Part shown: piece by piece, positions 54,793 to 62,574 of the stretch | Numbering within the stretch: position 1 is the stretch's first letter | Layout of the letters: each line of letters starts with the position of its first letter | Source of the DNA: Actinomycetota bacterium | GTDB lineage: Bacteria > Actinomycetota > Actinomycetes > Nanopelagicales > Nanopelagicaceae | Length of the DNA stretch: 64,000 nt | Direction: 5' to 3' | NCBI GenBank assembly: GCA_016870795.1 | Contig: VGAJ01000004.1 | Location: 1-64,000 of the forward strand | Notes under the pieces: model-generated | What the model was told of the DNA's origin: nothing | Database searches by the model: none | What the model saw: only the letters and a program-made list of their open reading frames with translations | Program-made: the position numbers and the translations under genes

Positions 54793-55737
54793 ATGAGCGC
54801 CACAGCACAATCCGGCAGAGCCGGAATGTCGCTAGCTCCCTCTACCCACCTTCGCAGAAGAAATCTAATCCAATTATTAATTACAAAATTTATGGCTTCA
54901 GCCACTTTAGTTTCAGTGCTGGTGACTGTTGGAATTGTTCTCTCCTTGATTCCCACCACATTTAGACTTCTCAAGGAAATAACCACTCAAGTATTTGGTA
55001 CCGTCTGGGCTCCGTTATTTACTCCATCTCAATATGGCATGGCCCCTTTATTAACTGGAACTTTTATTATCGTTTCAATTGCCATGGTGATTGCAATTCC
55101 AATCGGACTTGCCTCAGCAATATTTCTAAGTGATTATGCAACTCTTAATCTTCGCCGAATAGTTAAACCAATTCTTGAGATCCTGGCTGGGATTCCAACA
55201 GTTGTTCTTGGTCTCTTTGGCCTTTATGTAGTAAACCCAGAATTTGTTGAAAAGTACTGGCCGATTGGTGAGCCACTGGCATATACCGCCCTTGGTGCAG
55301 GGTTGATGACTGGCATTTTAATTATTCCAATCATCGCTTCAGTTGCTGATGATGCGCTCTCATCTGTGCCAAGAGCTATGCGCGAGGCGGCATATGCCTT
55401 AGGTGCAACGAGGCGAGAAGTTGCGACAAAAGTAGTTTTAAATGCCGGTCTTTCTGGAGTGGTAGCTGCGCTGATTTTGGCCTTTGCCAGAGCCTTTGGC
55501 GAGACCACTATCGCTCTTATGGTTGCTGGAAGTTATCCAAAGCTCTCTGCAAATCCAGGAGATCCCATGCAGACGATGGCATCCTTTATTGGTTTTGCTG
55601 GAATTGGCGACGCAGAAGTTGGTTCATCTGCCTATAACACAATTTTCCTAGTTGGAACTGTCTTATTTACAGTTACTTTGATTCTAAATATCTTGGGAAA
55701 TAGATTTATCGCAAGATTTAGAGAGGTTTATGAGTGA
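54793..55737 (+). CDS. pstC: Phosphate ABC transporter permease PstC
   Basis: A 314-residue permease with about six helices. 'LLTGTFIIVSIAMVIAIPIGLASAIFLSDYA' is typical of PstC, and the coupling loop is 'VPRAMREAAYALGATRREVATKVVL'. A good GAGGGGTAGAGG site precedes the ATG. The stop overlaps the pstA start (TGATG). Phosphate uptake as part of PstSCAB. Confidence 0.95.
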   Translation: MSATAQSGRAGMSLAPSTHLRRRNLIQLLITKFMASATLVSVLVTVGIVLSLIPTTFRLLKEITTQVFGTVWAPLFTPSQYGMAPLLTGTFIIVSIAMVIAIPIGLASAIFLSDYATLNLRRIVKPILEILAGIPTVVLGLFGLYVVNPEFVEKYWPIGEPLAYTALGAGLMTGILIIPIIASVADDALSSVPRAMREAAYALGATRREVATKVVLNAGLSGVVAALILAFARAFGETTIALMVAGSYPKLSANPGDPMQTMASFIGFAGIGDAEVGSSAYNTIFLVGTVLFTVTLILNILGNRFIARFREVYE

Positions 55738-56627
55738 TGGCAACTACTAGCACTTCACTTCAAAGTCGCGTATCACTTGATCGCCGAATTAAAGATTTTA
55801 CTTTTACTACATTTCTTTCGATTAGCATTGTTGCCTCTCTTGCATTTATTTTTTATATCATCTATCGCCTCTATAACAATGCTGGATTCTTACTCTCCTG
55901 GGATTTGGTTACATTTTTTCCTTCCTACGACATTGATACTGCAGGTTTTCAATCATCGATTATGGGAAGCATCTGGGTAGTTGGGTTTGCCACTTTATTT
56001 GCAGTTCCTATTGGGGTGATGACTGCTCTTTATTTAGAAGAGTTTGCTGGAAAGCGAAATCGCTTTACCGCACTGCTTGAGTTAAATATTCAAAACCTTG
56101 CAGGTGTTCCAGCGGTGGTCTTTGGATTAATTGGACTTGCCTTCATTGCTCGCGGCCCACTTAGTTGGGGCTTTACTGTGGGATCAGCTGCCATCGTTCT
56201 TGCGATGTTGATTCTTCCGGTGATCATTATCATCACTCGCGAAGCCATTAGAGCTGTTCCTCCTTCATATAAAGAGGGTGCGCTAGCACTTGGCGCCACA
56301 CATTGGCAGGCTGTTAGTAAGTTAGTTATCCCATCTGCTGTTCCTGGAACGGCCACGGGAACAATTCTTGCGGTTTCCCGCGCAATCGGTGAATCAGCCC
56401 CCCTACTTCTTCTAGGAGCTCTCTCCTTTGTCACCTTTAATCCAACTGGGCTTGATAGTGGCTTCACCATCCTGCCGCTTGCGATCTTTAAATACGCCTC
56501 AGACTCACGCGAGGAATTCCAAGTTCTAGCCTCTGCTGGAAGCTTGATTCTTCTGGCAATTCTCTTTGCGATGAACCTATTTGCAATCTTGCTTCGCGAT
56601 TACACTTTGAGAAAGAGGAATATTTAA
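55737..56627 (+). CDS. pstA: Phosphate ABC transporter permease PstA
   Basis: About 296 residues from the ATG at 55737 (the track starts at a GTG one codon earlier). Six membrane helices; '[21 protein letters not shown]' and the EAA loop '[26 protein letters not shown]' are PstA-typical. Its TAA overlaps the pstB ATG (TAATG). Partner of PstC. Confidence 0.95.
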   Translation: MATTSTSLQSRVSLDRRIKDFTFTTFLSISIVASLAFIFYIIYRLYNNAGFLLSWDLVTFFPSYDIDTAGFQSSIMGSIWVVGFATLFAVPIGVMTALYLEEFAGKRNRFTALLELNIQNLAGVPAVVFGLIGLAFIARGPLSWGFTVGSAAIVLAMLILPVIIIITREAIRAVPPSYKEGALALGATHWQAVSKLVIPSAVPGTATGTILAVSRAIGESAPLLLLGALSFVTFNPTGLDSGFTILPLAIFKYASDSREEFQVLASAGSLILLAILFAMNLFAILLRDYTLRKRNI

Positions 56628-57529
56628 TGTCAATGATTTTTAGGCAATCTCAGGCAAATAAAGTCTCTAAGGAAGAACCTAAGAAAGGGTCAAGTCCGAT
56701 GAACAGCAGCGCTACTAGAAAACCCAGTGAGCCTTTGAAGTTCGTTGACCCAGTCTTCACTCTCAAAGATGTTGCAGTCTCATATGGCGACTTTGTTGCA
56801 GTAAGTGATGTAAATATGCAGATTCCATCTCATGACATCACCGCCTTTATCGGCCCATCTGGATGCGGCAAGTCAACACTTCTTAGGACTTTGAATAGAA
56901 CAAATGACCTTATCCCTGGCGCAAAAGTGCATGGCTCACTTTTCTACCATGATGCAGATCTCTATCACCCAAGTGCTAGCGCAGTTGAGGTTAGAAGGCG
57001 CATTGGTATGGTTTTCCAGAAGCCAAATCCATTTCCTAAGAGCATCTATGAAAATATCGCATTTGGCCCAAAAGTAAATGGCAGACCGAAGAAGTCAGAG
57101 CTAGATGACATTGTAGAAAAGTCTCTTAAATCAGCCGCGCTCTGGGATGAAGTTAAAGATCGCTTAAACGAATCAGCACTTGGCCTCTCAGGCGGTCAGC
57201 AGCAACGCCTCTGTATTGCTCGCTCCATTGCAGTTGAGCCAGAGGTTATCCTGATGGATGAGCCTTGCTCGGCACTTGATCCAATTGCCACGCTGCGCAT
57301 TGAAGAGTTGATGGCAGAGCTTAAGAAGCAATACACCATTGTTATTGTCACTCACAATATGCAGCAGGCTGCTCGCGTAAGTTCCTACACTGCCTTTTAT
57401 GTCACCGAGGTGAATCTAACTTCAGATCGCCGCACTGGAAAACTTGTGGAATTTAATGAAACCAAGAAGATGTTTAGTACTCCAGATGATGAAAGAACCG
57501 AGGCTTACGTAACCGGCAAGATGGGTTAA
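56627..57529 (+). CDS. pstB: Phosphate ABC transporter ATPase PstB
   Basis: A 300-residue ATPase. It has a non-conserved basic N-terminal extension of about 45 residues, an internal Met (MNSSATRK) being an alternative start, then Walker A 'GPSGCGKST', Q-loop '[12 protein letters not shown]', signature '[16 protein letters not shown]', Walker B '[13 protein letters not shown]' and the H-loop '[13 protein letters not shown]'. Last gene of pstSCAB. An intrinsic terminator follows 15 bases after the stop. No phoU in the cluster. Confidence 0.95.
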   Translation: MSMIFRQSQANKVSKEEPKKGSSPMNSSATRKPSEPLKFVDPVFTLKDVAVSYGDFVAVSDVNMQIPSHDITAFIGPSGCGKSTLLRTLNRTNDLIPGAKVHGSLFYHDADLYHPSASAVEVRRRIGMVFQKPNPFPKSIYENIAFGPKVNGRPKKSELDDIVEKSLKSAALWDEVKDRLNESALGLSGGQQQRLCIARSIAVEPEVILMDEPCSALDPIATLRIEELMAELKKQYTIVIVTHNMQQAARVSSYTAFYVTEVNLTSDRRTGKLVEFNETKKMFSTPDDERTEAYVTGKMG

Positions 57530-57543
57530 CTCCTAAAATAATT

Positions 57544-57577
57544 AATCCTGGGATTTCGAGGGGTCCTGGGATTTTTT
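57544..57577 (+). terminator. Intrinsic terminator of the pst operon
   Basis: AATCCTGGGA (57544-57553) pairs with TCCTGGGATT (57564-57573) with two G-U pairs, followed by a run of six T (57572-57577). The remaining 120 bases up to the decarboxylase gene hold a perfect palindrome, GCTTACGTAAGC (57581-57592), and nothing else I recognise. Confidence 0.75.
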
Positions 57578-57700
57578 ATTGCTTACGTAAGCGCGCCTTT
57601 AGCTGCAACGCAATCCCACATTAAGACTCTAAGTAGAGCAAGCAATAGCTTTATTCAAAAAGAGACCAATGGATAGGCCCATTACCTAGTCAATGCTGAG

Positions 57701-59092
57701 TTAGAGAGAGGAGGCCAATTCCTCAATTACGTCAAAGAGTGACAGCACATCTTCTTTAGTAGTTCTAAAATTTGTGTAACAAGGTCTCAGCCAAGTTTGA
57801 CCATCAATCTTGGCAGTTGATAAGTAAAAACGGCCATCATCCAAAATTTTCTTGCAGAGTCGTTCATTAAAATCACTGGAATCAGAGTGACTTGGGTCCA
57901 CGAATTGAATTGGTGTAATTGATAGCTGGGGTGGATTTGCAAGAGTTCTAAAGTTATGACGTTCTGACGCAATTCGATAGGTCAACTCTGCAAGTTCGAT
58001 ATTCTTTTCTATGGCTTCCTTAAATGCATTTGCTCCATGAGTTTTGAATGCTACCCACAGCTTAAGGGCGCGAAGTGGGCGAGAATATTCAAGAGTTAGA
58101 TCAACCGGATTGTACTTTTCTTCTTCATGAGGCATGTAAGCCTCGTGGTGAGAGAAAGTTGTAGCAAGCATCGCTTGGTTTTTCACAAGTAGAAGTGAGC
58201 AAGATTTTGGAACGAATAGCCACTTATGTGCATCAATCGTAATTGAGTCAGCTTGATCGATTCCAACGAATAGATTGGAGCGATGAGTGGCTGCAGCAGG
58301 AACACCATAGGCACCGTCGACATGCAACCAAATCTTTTCGCTTCTTGCTACCTCAGAGATTTTATCTATTGAATCCACTGCGCCAGTCAGGGTAGTGCCA
58401 CCGGTGGCTACAATTGCGATTGGTATAACACCTTCGACTAAGTCTCTCTCAATTTGTTTCTCTAATTCTTTAACTGACATACGATGGTTTTCGTCAATTG
58501 GTATCAGGCGGAGGGCATCCGTACCAATTCCCAGTACTTCAACAGCTCTGCTAACTGAGTAGTGTGATTCGCTAGAGGCATAGATAGCTACTTTCTCATA
58601 GTTTCCAGCTTTTCTAGAGTTGGGAAGCGCAGCACTTCTAGCTGTTGCCAACGCAGTTAAGTTGCTAACCATTCCACCGGAAGTGAAATATCCAATTGCC
58701 TCGCCGTAGCCAATGAACTCTGAAACCCACTTTGCCGTCTGCTCTTCCAAAAGAGTAGAAGCCTTCGAGTCAATTGCATGGTTTATGTCATAAGAGGAGG
58801 TGAGAAAATCTGCTATCGCCCCCACTTCAAGACCGCTAGATCCAATATAGGCCAGAAATCTGGGTCGGGATTGAGCGATAGAGGAATCAAGGATGTCAAT
58901 TGACTCCCTTAGAACAATTAAAATTTCACTGGCATGACGGGGCAATTTAGCAGCAAGAAGTTCACTCATTTCACTTGTAACTTCAGGTTCCTTATCACGC
59001 GCTCGATCAAAACTGCTCCAGATTCTCTCCATTTCATCTGCTAGAAAATCCAAAACGAGATGGCGATCTTGACCTATTCGCATTCGCTCCAT
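57701..59092 (-). CDS. PLP-dependent group II decarboxylase (aromatic-L-amino-acid type)
   Basis: A 463-residue protein. 'RPRFLAYIGSSGLEVGAIADFL' and 'GYFTSGGMVSNLTALATARSAAL' are N-terminal signatures, 'WLHVDGAYG' the cofactor Asp, and the Schiff-base lysine is in 'SITIDAHKWLFVPKS' (near residue 290). The layout fits DOPA/tyrosine/tryptophan decarboxylase-type enzymes. Substrate preference is not readable, but an aromatic amino acid is consistent with the neighbouring homoprotocatechuate genes. Overlaps the sigma4-like gene by 1 base; last in the operon. Confidence 0.85.
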   Translation of the reverse strand: MERMRIGQDRHLVLDFLADEMERIWSSFDRARDKEPEVTSEMSELLAAKLPRHASEILIVLRESIDILDSSIAQSRPRFLAYIGSSGLEVGAIADFLTSSYDINHAIDSKASTLLEEQTAKWVSEFIGYGEAIGYFTSGGMVSNLTALATARSAALPNSRKAGNYEKVAIYASSESHYSVSRAVEVLGIGTDALRLIPIDENHRMSVKELEKQIERDLVEGVIPIAIVATGGTTLTGAVDSIDKISEVARSEKIWLHVDGAYGVPAAATHRSNLFVGIDQADSITIDAHKWLFVPKSCSLLLVKNQAMLATTFSHHEAYMPHEEEKYNPVDLTLEYSRPLRALKLWVAFKTHGANAFKEAIEKNIELAELTYRIASERHNFRTLANPPQLSITPIQFVDPSHSDSSDFNERLCKKILDDGRFYLSTAKIDGQTWLRPCYTNFRTTKEDVLSLFDVIEELASSL

Positions 59093-59349
59093 TAACGTCT
59101 CATCAACTCTATAGAGATGGCAAGTTGAGCGCGATGTAGTCGAGTCACTAATTCTGATTGTCGAATACCCAAATCTTGAGATACATCAGAGAAAGTCCGT
59201 CTCTGGTAGAGAATTCCCAGCGCAACTTCTTTAAGGGGCTCAGGGAGAGTTTGTATCGCAGCAAGAAGATCCTTGGCTGCAATCTTAGAGAGGTCAACTT
59301 TTTCCCCATCATCTTCAAACGAAATGTCAAGATCAAAAAAATTGCTCAT
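59092..59349 (-). CDS. Stand-alone sigma-70 region-4-like HTH protein
   Basis: An 85-residue acidic protein. 'AIQTLPEPLKEVALGILYQRRTFSDVSQDLGIRQSELVTRLHRAQLAI' is a region-4-type helix-turn-helix, but region 2 is absent. It could bind RNA polymerase or a -35-like sequence, or act as a local regulator of the catabolic operon. It overlaps the ferredoxin-reductase gene by 4 bases and the decarboxylase gene by 1, so it is translated as part of the operon. An unusual position for such a protein; the function is inferred only. Confidence 0.65.
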   Translation of the reverse strand: MSNFFDLDISFEDDGEKVDLSKIAAKDLLAAIQTLPEPLKEVALGILYQRRTFSDVSQDLGIRQSELVTRLHRAQLAISIELMRR

Positions 59350-60545
59350 AAGCGTATCTCTTCTCTCAAAGCACTTATTTTTCGGCGCATACCAATTCCT
59401 GCTACTGCGACCACACTTCCTTCTCTTCGATATTCAAATATAAATTCGCTATCCAAACTTCCTTCCAAAAGTGAAATTGTGTCAGCGATTTTTGGCTCCC
59501 CATAGGAAAGGATGCTAATACTGAATTGATCGCTCCAGAAGGAGGGCAGTGGATTGAAGTGCTCGCCTTGCTTAAATTCGGAGGAGCTCTCTGACCCCTC
59601 TATGGCCGAAATCTCTCGTCCAACCCTCTTGCCACACTCAACAGGAATATTCCAATGCTCAATTCGCCGTGCGGGAAGAGCAATATTTAAATAGGGAAAG
59701 CGCGCAATATCGCCTACGACAAATAGATCCTCGACCCTGCTCTTATCTATTCGCATGGCGCGAAGACTGTTATCGGTTAGCACACCGTTGCCCATTTCTA
59801 GGTTGTTTCCCTCTAGCCACTCGGTGTTGGTTTGGGAGCCAACTGCTTCAATTAAGAGATCACATTCAAGAATTTCACCATCGCTAAGGAGAACCCCAGA
59901 GATTCTTTGATCACCAATTAAATCTTGGACACTTCTGTTTAAATGAAATTGGACACCCTCTTTCTCATGGCGTTTCTGCACTGCTAGTCCGAAATCATCT
60001 CCAAGAATTGGAGAAAGTGGAATTGCTTCCAACGCAACTATGGCTACGCTGCACCCAAGGGTTCTAAGAGTCGCTGCTAACTCAAGGCCAATGAAACCAG
60101 CGCCAAGTATGACTACCTTCTTTTCCGGAGTCGCAGCTGCGCCAATCGCTTTGGCATCATCGAAAGTGCGTAAGTTGTAGCGACCAAGTTTAAGATTGTT
60201 TGGAAAGTGCATTTGTCTAGATCGAAGTCCAGTTGCTGCTACTAAATAGTCATATTCAAGATTGCGACCAGAGGCAAGATAAATTCTCTTTTCATGACAT
60301 GAAAGAGAGGTTGCCGGATCTGCCAATATGAATTCTGCCTTCAATTCCGAATCTTTTATTGGGAATGCAACAGCATCAAAATCCTTGCCTTGGGCCAACA
60401 GATCTTTAGAAAGTGGTGGTCGGTTATAGGGAAGATGCTTTTCTCCACCGACAATTGTGATGTCTCCGGAATATCCGAATCGCCGTAGCGATTCAGCAGT
60501 TCGCAGGCCCCCCATGGCTGCACCGACGATGAGGACCTTACTCAA
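59346..60545 (-). CDS. FAD-dependent ferredoxin reductase (BphA4/CamA-like)
   Basis: A 399-residue flavoprotein. The FAD site is 'VLIVGAAMGGLRTAESLRR', with 'LPYNRPPLSKDLL' typical of ferredoxin/rubredoxin reductases of oxygenase systems. The NAD(P)H site is 'VVILGAGFIGLELAATLR', and 'DLFVVGDIARFPY' is the second FAD contact. It would pass electrons from NAD(P)H to the ferredoxin encoded just upstream. The terminal oxygenase or P450 is not in the window. Confidence 0.9.
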   Translation of the reverse strand: MSKVLIVGAAMGGLRTAESLRRFGYSGDITIVGGEKHLPYNRPPLSKDLLAQGKDFDAVAFPIKDSELKAEFILADPATSLSCHEKRIYLASGRNLEYDYLVAATGLRSRQMHFPNNLKLGRYNLRTFDDAKAIGAAATPEKKVVILGAGFIGLELAATLRTLGCSVAIVALEAIPLSPILGDDFGLAVQKRHEKEGVQFHLNRSVQDLIGDQRISGVLLSDGEILECDLLIEAVGSQTNTEWLEGNNLEMGNGVLTDNSLRAMRIDKSRVEDLFVVGDIARFPYLNIALPARRIEHWNIPVECGKRVGREISAIEGSESSSEFKQGEHFNPLPSFWSDQFSISILSYGEPKIADTISLLEGSLDSEFIFEYRREGSVVAVAGIGMRRKISALREEIRL

Positions 60546-60580
60546 CAGCCACCCATCCGATCTCTAGCATTTGAGGTGAA

Positions 60581-60772
60581 TTACTGGACTATGGTGATGG
60601 CTTGCATAGGACAGACATCGGCAGCCTCTTTAACATTATTAAGTTCAGCGTCATCAGCTGTGGCAATGTATTCGAGTTTATCCTCTGAATTAAGCTGAAA
60701 AATGTTAGGGGCTTCGTAAACACATTGGCCGTAGTGTTGGCACTTCTCCATATCCACTTGGATTTTAATCAT
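60581..60772 (-). CDS. [3Fe-4S]-type ferredoxin
   Basis: A 63-residue ferredoxin. Cys11, Cys17 (C-x5-C, 'KCQHYGQCVYEAPNIF') and Cys54 ('ADVCPMQAI') give three cluster ligands; the position of the usual fourth Cys is taken by His13. This is the pattern of the [3Fe-4S] ferredoxins that serve bacterial P450s. It is 35 bases upstream of the reductase gene and a likely partner of it. A SelR-type or Rieske partner is not seen. Confidence 0.88.
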   Translation of the reverse strand: MIKIQVDMEKCQHYGQCVYEAPNIFQLNSEDKLEYIATADDAELNNVKEAADVCPMQAITIVQ

Positions 60773-60787
60773 TTACTTTTCCTTTCT

Positions 60788-61666
60788 TTATTCTTTTGAC
60801 TCAACGACAGTAGATGGATAGAGATCTTTTGATGGCGTACGAATTCCTCGGAATTCCCAATCGCCGCCCATGGCTGTTGAGATTACCTCTTCGCTTTCAG
60901 TAGGTTGTGCGCCGACTTCAGAGCTAATGCTTGCACCTTCAATAACCCTATTGCTTAGCCTTCCAAGTCCCTCAACTTCGACTTCTACCATGTCACCTGG
61001 CATGACAGGTCGAGAATTCGCTGGAGTGCCTGAAAAAATCATATCTCCAGGCACTAAAGTAATAGTGCGCGCAATATCTGCAACAAGATAATGCATGTTC
61101 CACTCCATATTGTCAGTGTTATCTTCTTGCTTGAGAAGACCATTGACATAGGTGCGAATTAACTTATTTCTAAAGTCCCAGTCAGTAACTATTCCTGGGC
61201 CAACTGGCGCCAAAGAATCAGCTCCCTTAACTCTTAACATTGAGCCAGCATCAGTATCTCGGAAGTCATGTAGGCCAAAGTCATTTCCAACGCTATATCC
61301 GGCGATGTACTTACCAGCCTGATCGAGAGCAATGTCTTTACAGGTCTTTCCAATAATTATTACAATTTCACCCTCGTAATTAAGCCAATTACATCGCTTT
61401 GGACGAACTACCTCGCCTTTGTGCGAATTCAGCGCAGTTATGGGCTTATGAAAGTATGTTGGAGCTGAAGGAAGCTTTGTTAAGAATTCCTTAGTACGGC
61501 TCTCGTAGTTTAGATGCACTGCAATTATCTTTGTCGGCTCTGCAGGTGGTAGGTGGACGGCTTCTTCAATTGCGAAGCTCCGACCATCTTTAGAAATTAG
61601 AAAATCACCTTTTCGTTCTACCTCTAGGCAATCACCATCGACTTTAATCCTGCGATACTCAGTCAC
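60788..61666 (-). CDS. hpaG: FAH-family decarboxylase/isomerase of homoprotocatechuate degradation
   Basis: About 292 residues from a GTG at 61666 that overlaps the hpaD stop by 8 bases (GTGACTGA); the track's 332-residue version reads into hpaD. The FAH fold is shown by 'VHLNYESR', 'NYEGEIVIIIGK' (metal Glu), 'GYSVGNDFGLHDFRD' (metal Asp) and 'MIFSGTPANSRPVMPGD'. Next to hpaD and hpaE it most probably does the OPET decarboxylase and/or HHDD isomerase step. Only one FAH gene is seen, where E. coli HpaG has two fused halves. Confidence 0.82.
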   Translation of the reverse strand: MTEYRRIKVDGDCLEVERKGDFLISKDGRSFAIEEAVHLPPAEPTKIIAVHLNYESRTKEFLTKLPSAPTYFHKPITALNSHKGEVVRPKRCNWLNYEGEIVIIIGKTCKDIALDQAGKYIAGYSVGNDFGLHDFRDTDAGSMLRVKGADSLAPVGPGIVTDWDFRNKLIRTYVNGLLKQEDNTDNMEWNMHYLVADIARTITLVPGDMIFSGTPANSRPVMPGDMVEVEVEGLGRLSNRVIEGASISSEVGAQPTESEEVISTAMGGDWEFRGIRTPSKDLYPSTVVESKE

Positions 61667-62570
61667 GGGAGAGCACCAAATCCTTTGGTTGCGCAAAGCC
61701 AGCTTCAGGCTCAGGAAAATAGAGATGCACTTGTCCAGTGCCGACAGAGTTCTCATATTGGCTATACAACAAGCCCTTTGCTTCATTTCGTTCTTCGCCT
61801 AGTGCGCCAGCCATTGCTAGATAGTGATAGAAACCAGCCTCCGGTTTGTATTTTCGGAAAGTGTCGAAGTCGGCAAGAATTGCAGCATGATTTCCTTCTC
61901 GCATCCAATTGATAACTTTGAGATCGTACTGATAAGCCTCAGGAGAATAAATATGAATCGGATCGCTCGCTTCGTGCTTGCGTAGATCCCGCAGTTTATG
62001 GAAAGTATGCGAGAGCGCGCCGGATGCAATCAAAACCACTTTTCTATCGCTATCACGAATTGCTTCACCTAGAGCCCGACCGGCGCGAATAAAGTCTTCT
62101 GGTGTACCGGTTTGGCAAACTGACATGCTGATCCATCGCTTTTCATCTAGGCCGCGGCCGAGGTAGTGCCAGAGATTTAGGGTCGCATAGAAAATTGGAA
62201 GGTGAGGATCGGCTATCGGAGTGATCCACGTTCCATTTTTTTCATCGTACTTCGAAAGCGACTTGGCAAGTTCTGGATCGCCCTTAATTGCATAGGGAAT
62301 CTGCGTCATACCCCTTGGTAATTCTTCTGAAGTAAATAGGCCAGAGCGCTCCGCAGCTGAAGTTATAACAAATTCAACTGTGGTCGCCCAATGGCTATCA
62401 AGGACAACTACTGTGTCATAGTCCAGCGTTTCAAAGACATCAGATCTAAGCTTCTTCAAACCTGGTACGAGGCTAATTTCTTTTCCTTCATTAAGGTCTT
62501 TACGAACAACCTCTGGCAACATAATTGTTGGCACATGTGCTAACAGAGCGGCTCCAACGACCTTTCCCAT
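61659..62570 (-). CDS. hpaD: 3,4-Dihydroxyphenylacetate 2,3-dioxygenase (class III extradiol)
   Basis: A 303-residue LigB-type dioxygenase from the ATG at 62570, which has a GGAGTAAGAGG site; the track adds seven codons. His12 ('ALLAHVPTIM') and His60 ('VVLDSHWATTVEF') are the expected iron ligands. It opens homoprotocatechuate at the 2,3 bond to give 5-carboxymethyl-2-hydroxymuconate semialdehyde, the substrate of hpaE, whose gene ends 4 bases upstream. The identification rests on motifs plus the hpaE-hpaG context. Confidence 0.87.
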   Translation of the reverse strand: MGKVVGAALLAHVPTIMLPEVVRKDLNEGKEISLVPGLKKLRSDVFETLDYDTVVVLDSHWATTVEFVITSAAERSGLFTSEELPRGMTQIPYAIKGDPELAKSLSKYDEKNGTWITPIADPHLPIFYATLNLWHYLGRGLDEKRWISMSVCQTGTPEDFIRAGRALGEAIRDSDRKVVLIASGALSHTFHKLRDLRKHEASDPIHIYSPEAYQYDLKVINWMREGNHAAILADFDTFRKYKPEAGFYHYLAMAGALGEERNEAKGLLYSQYENSVGTGQVHLYFPEPEAGFAQPKDLVLSRD

Positions 62571-62574
62571 CCTC

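Noticed and set aside
61667-61786. N-terminal 40 residues of the FAH-family ORF
   Set aside because: They are out-of-frame hpaD sequence; the GTG at 61666 overlaps the hpaD stop.
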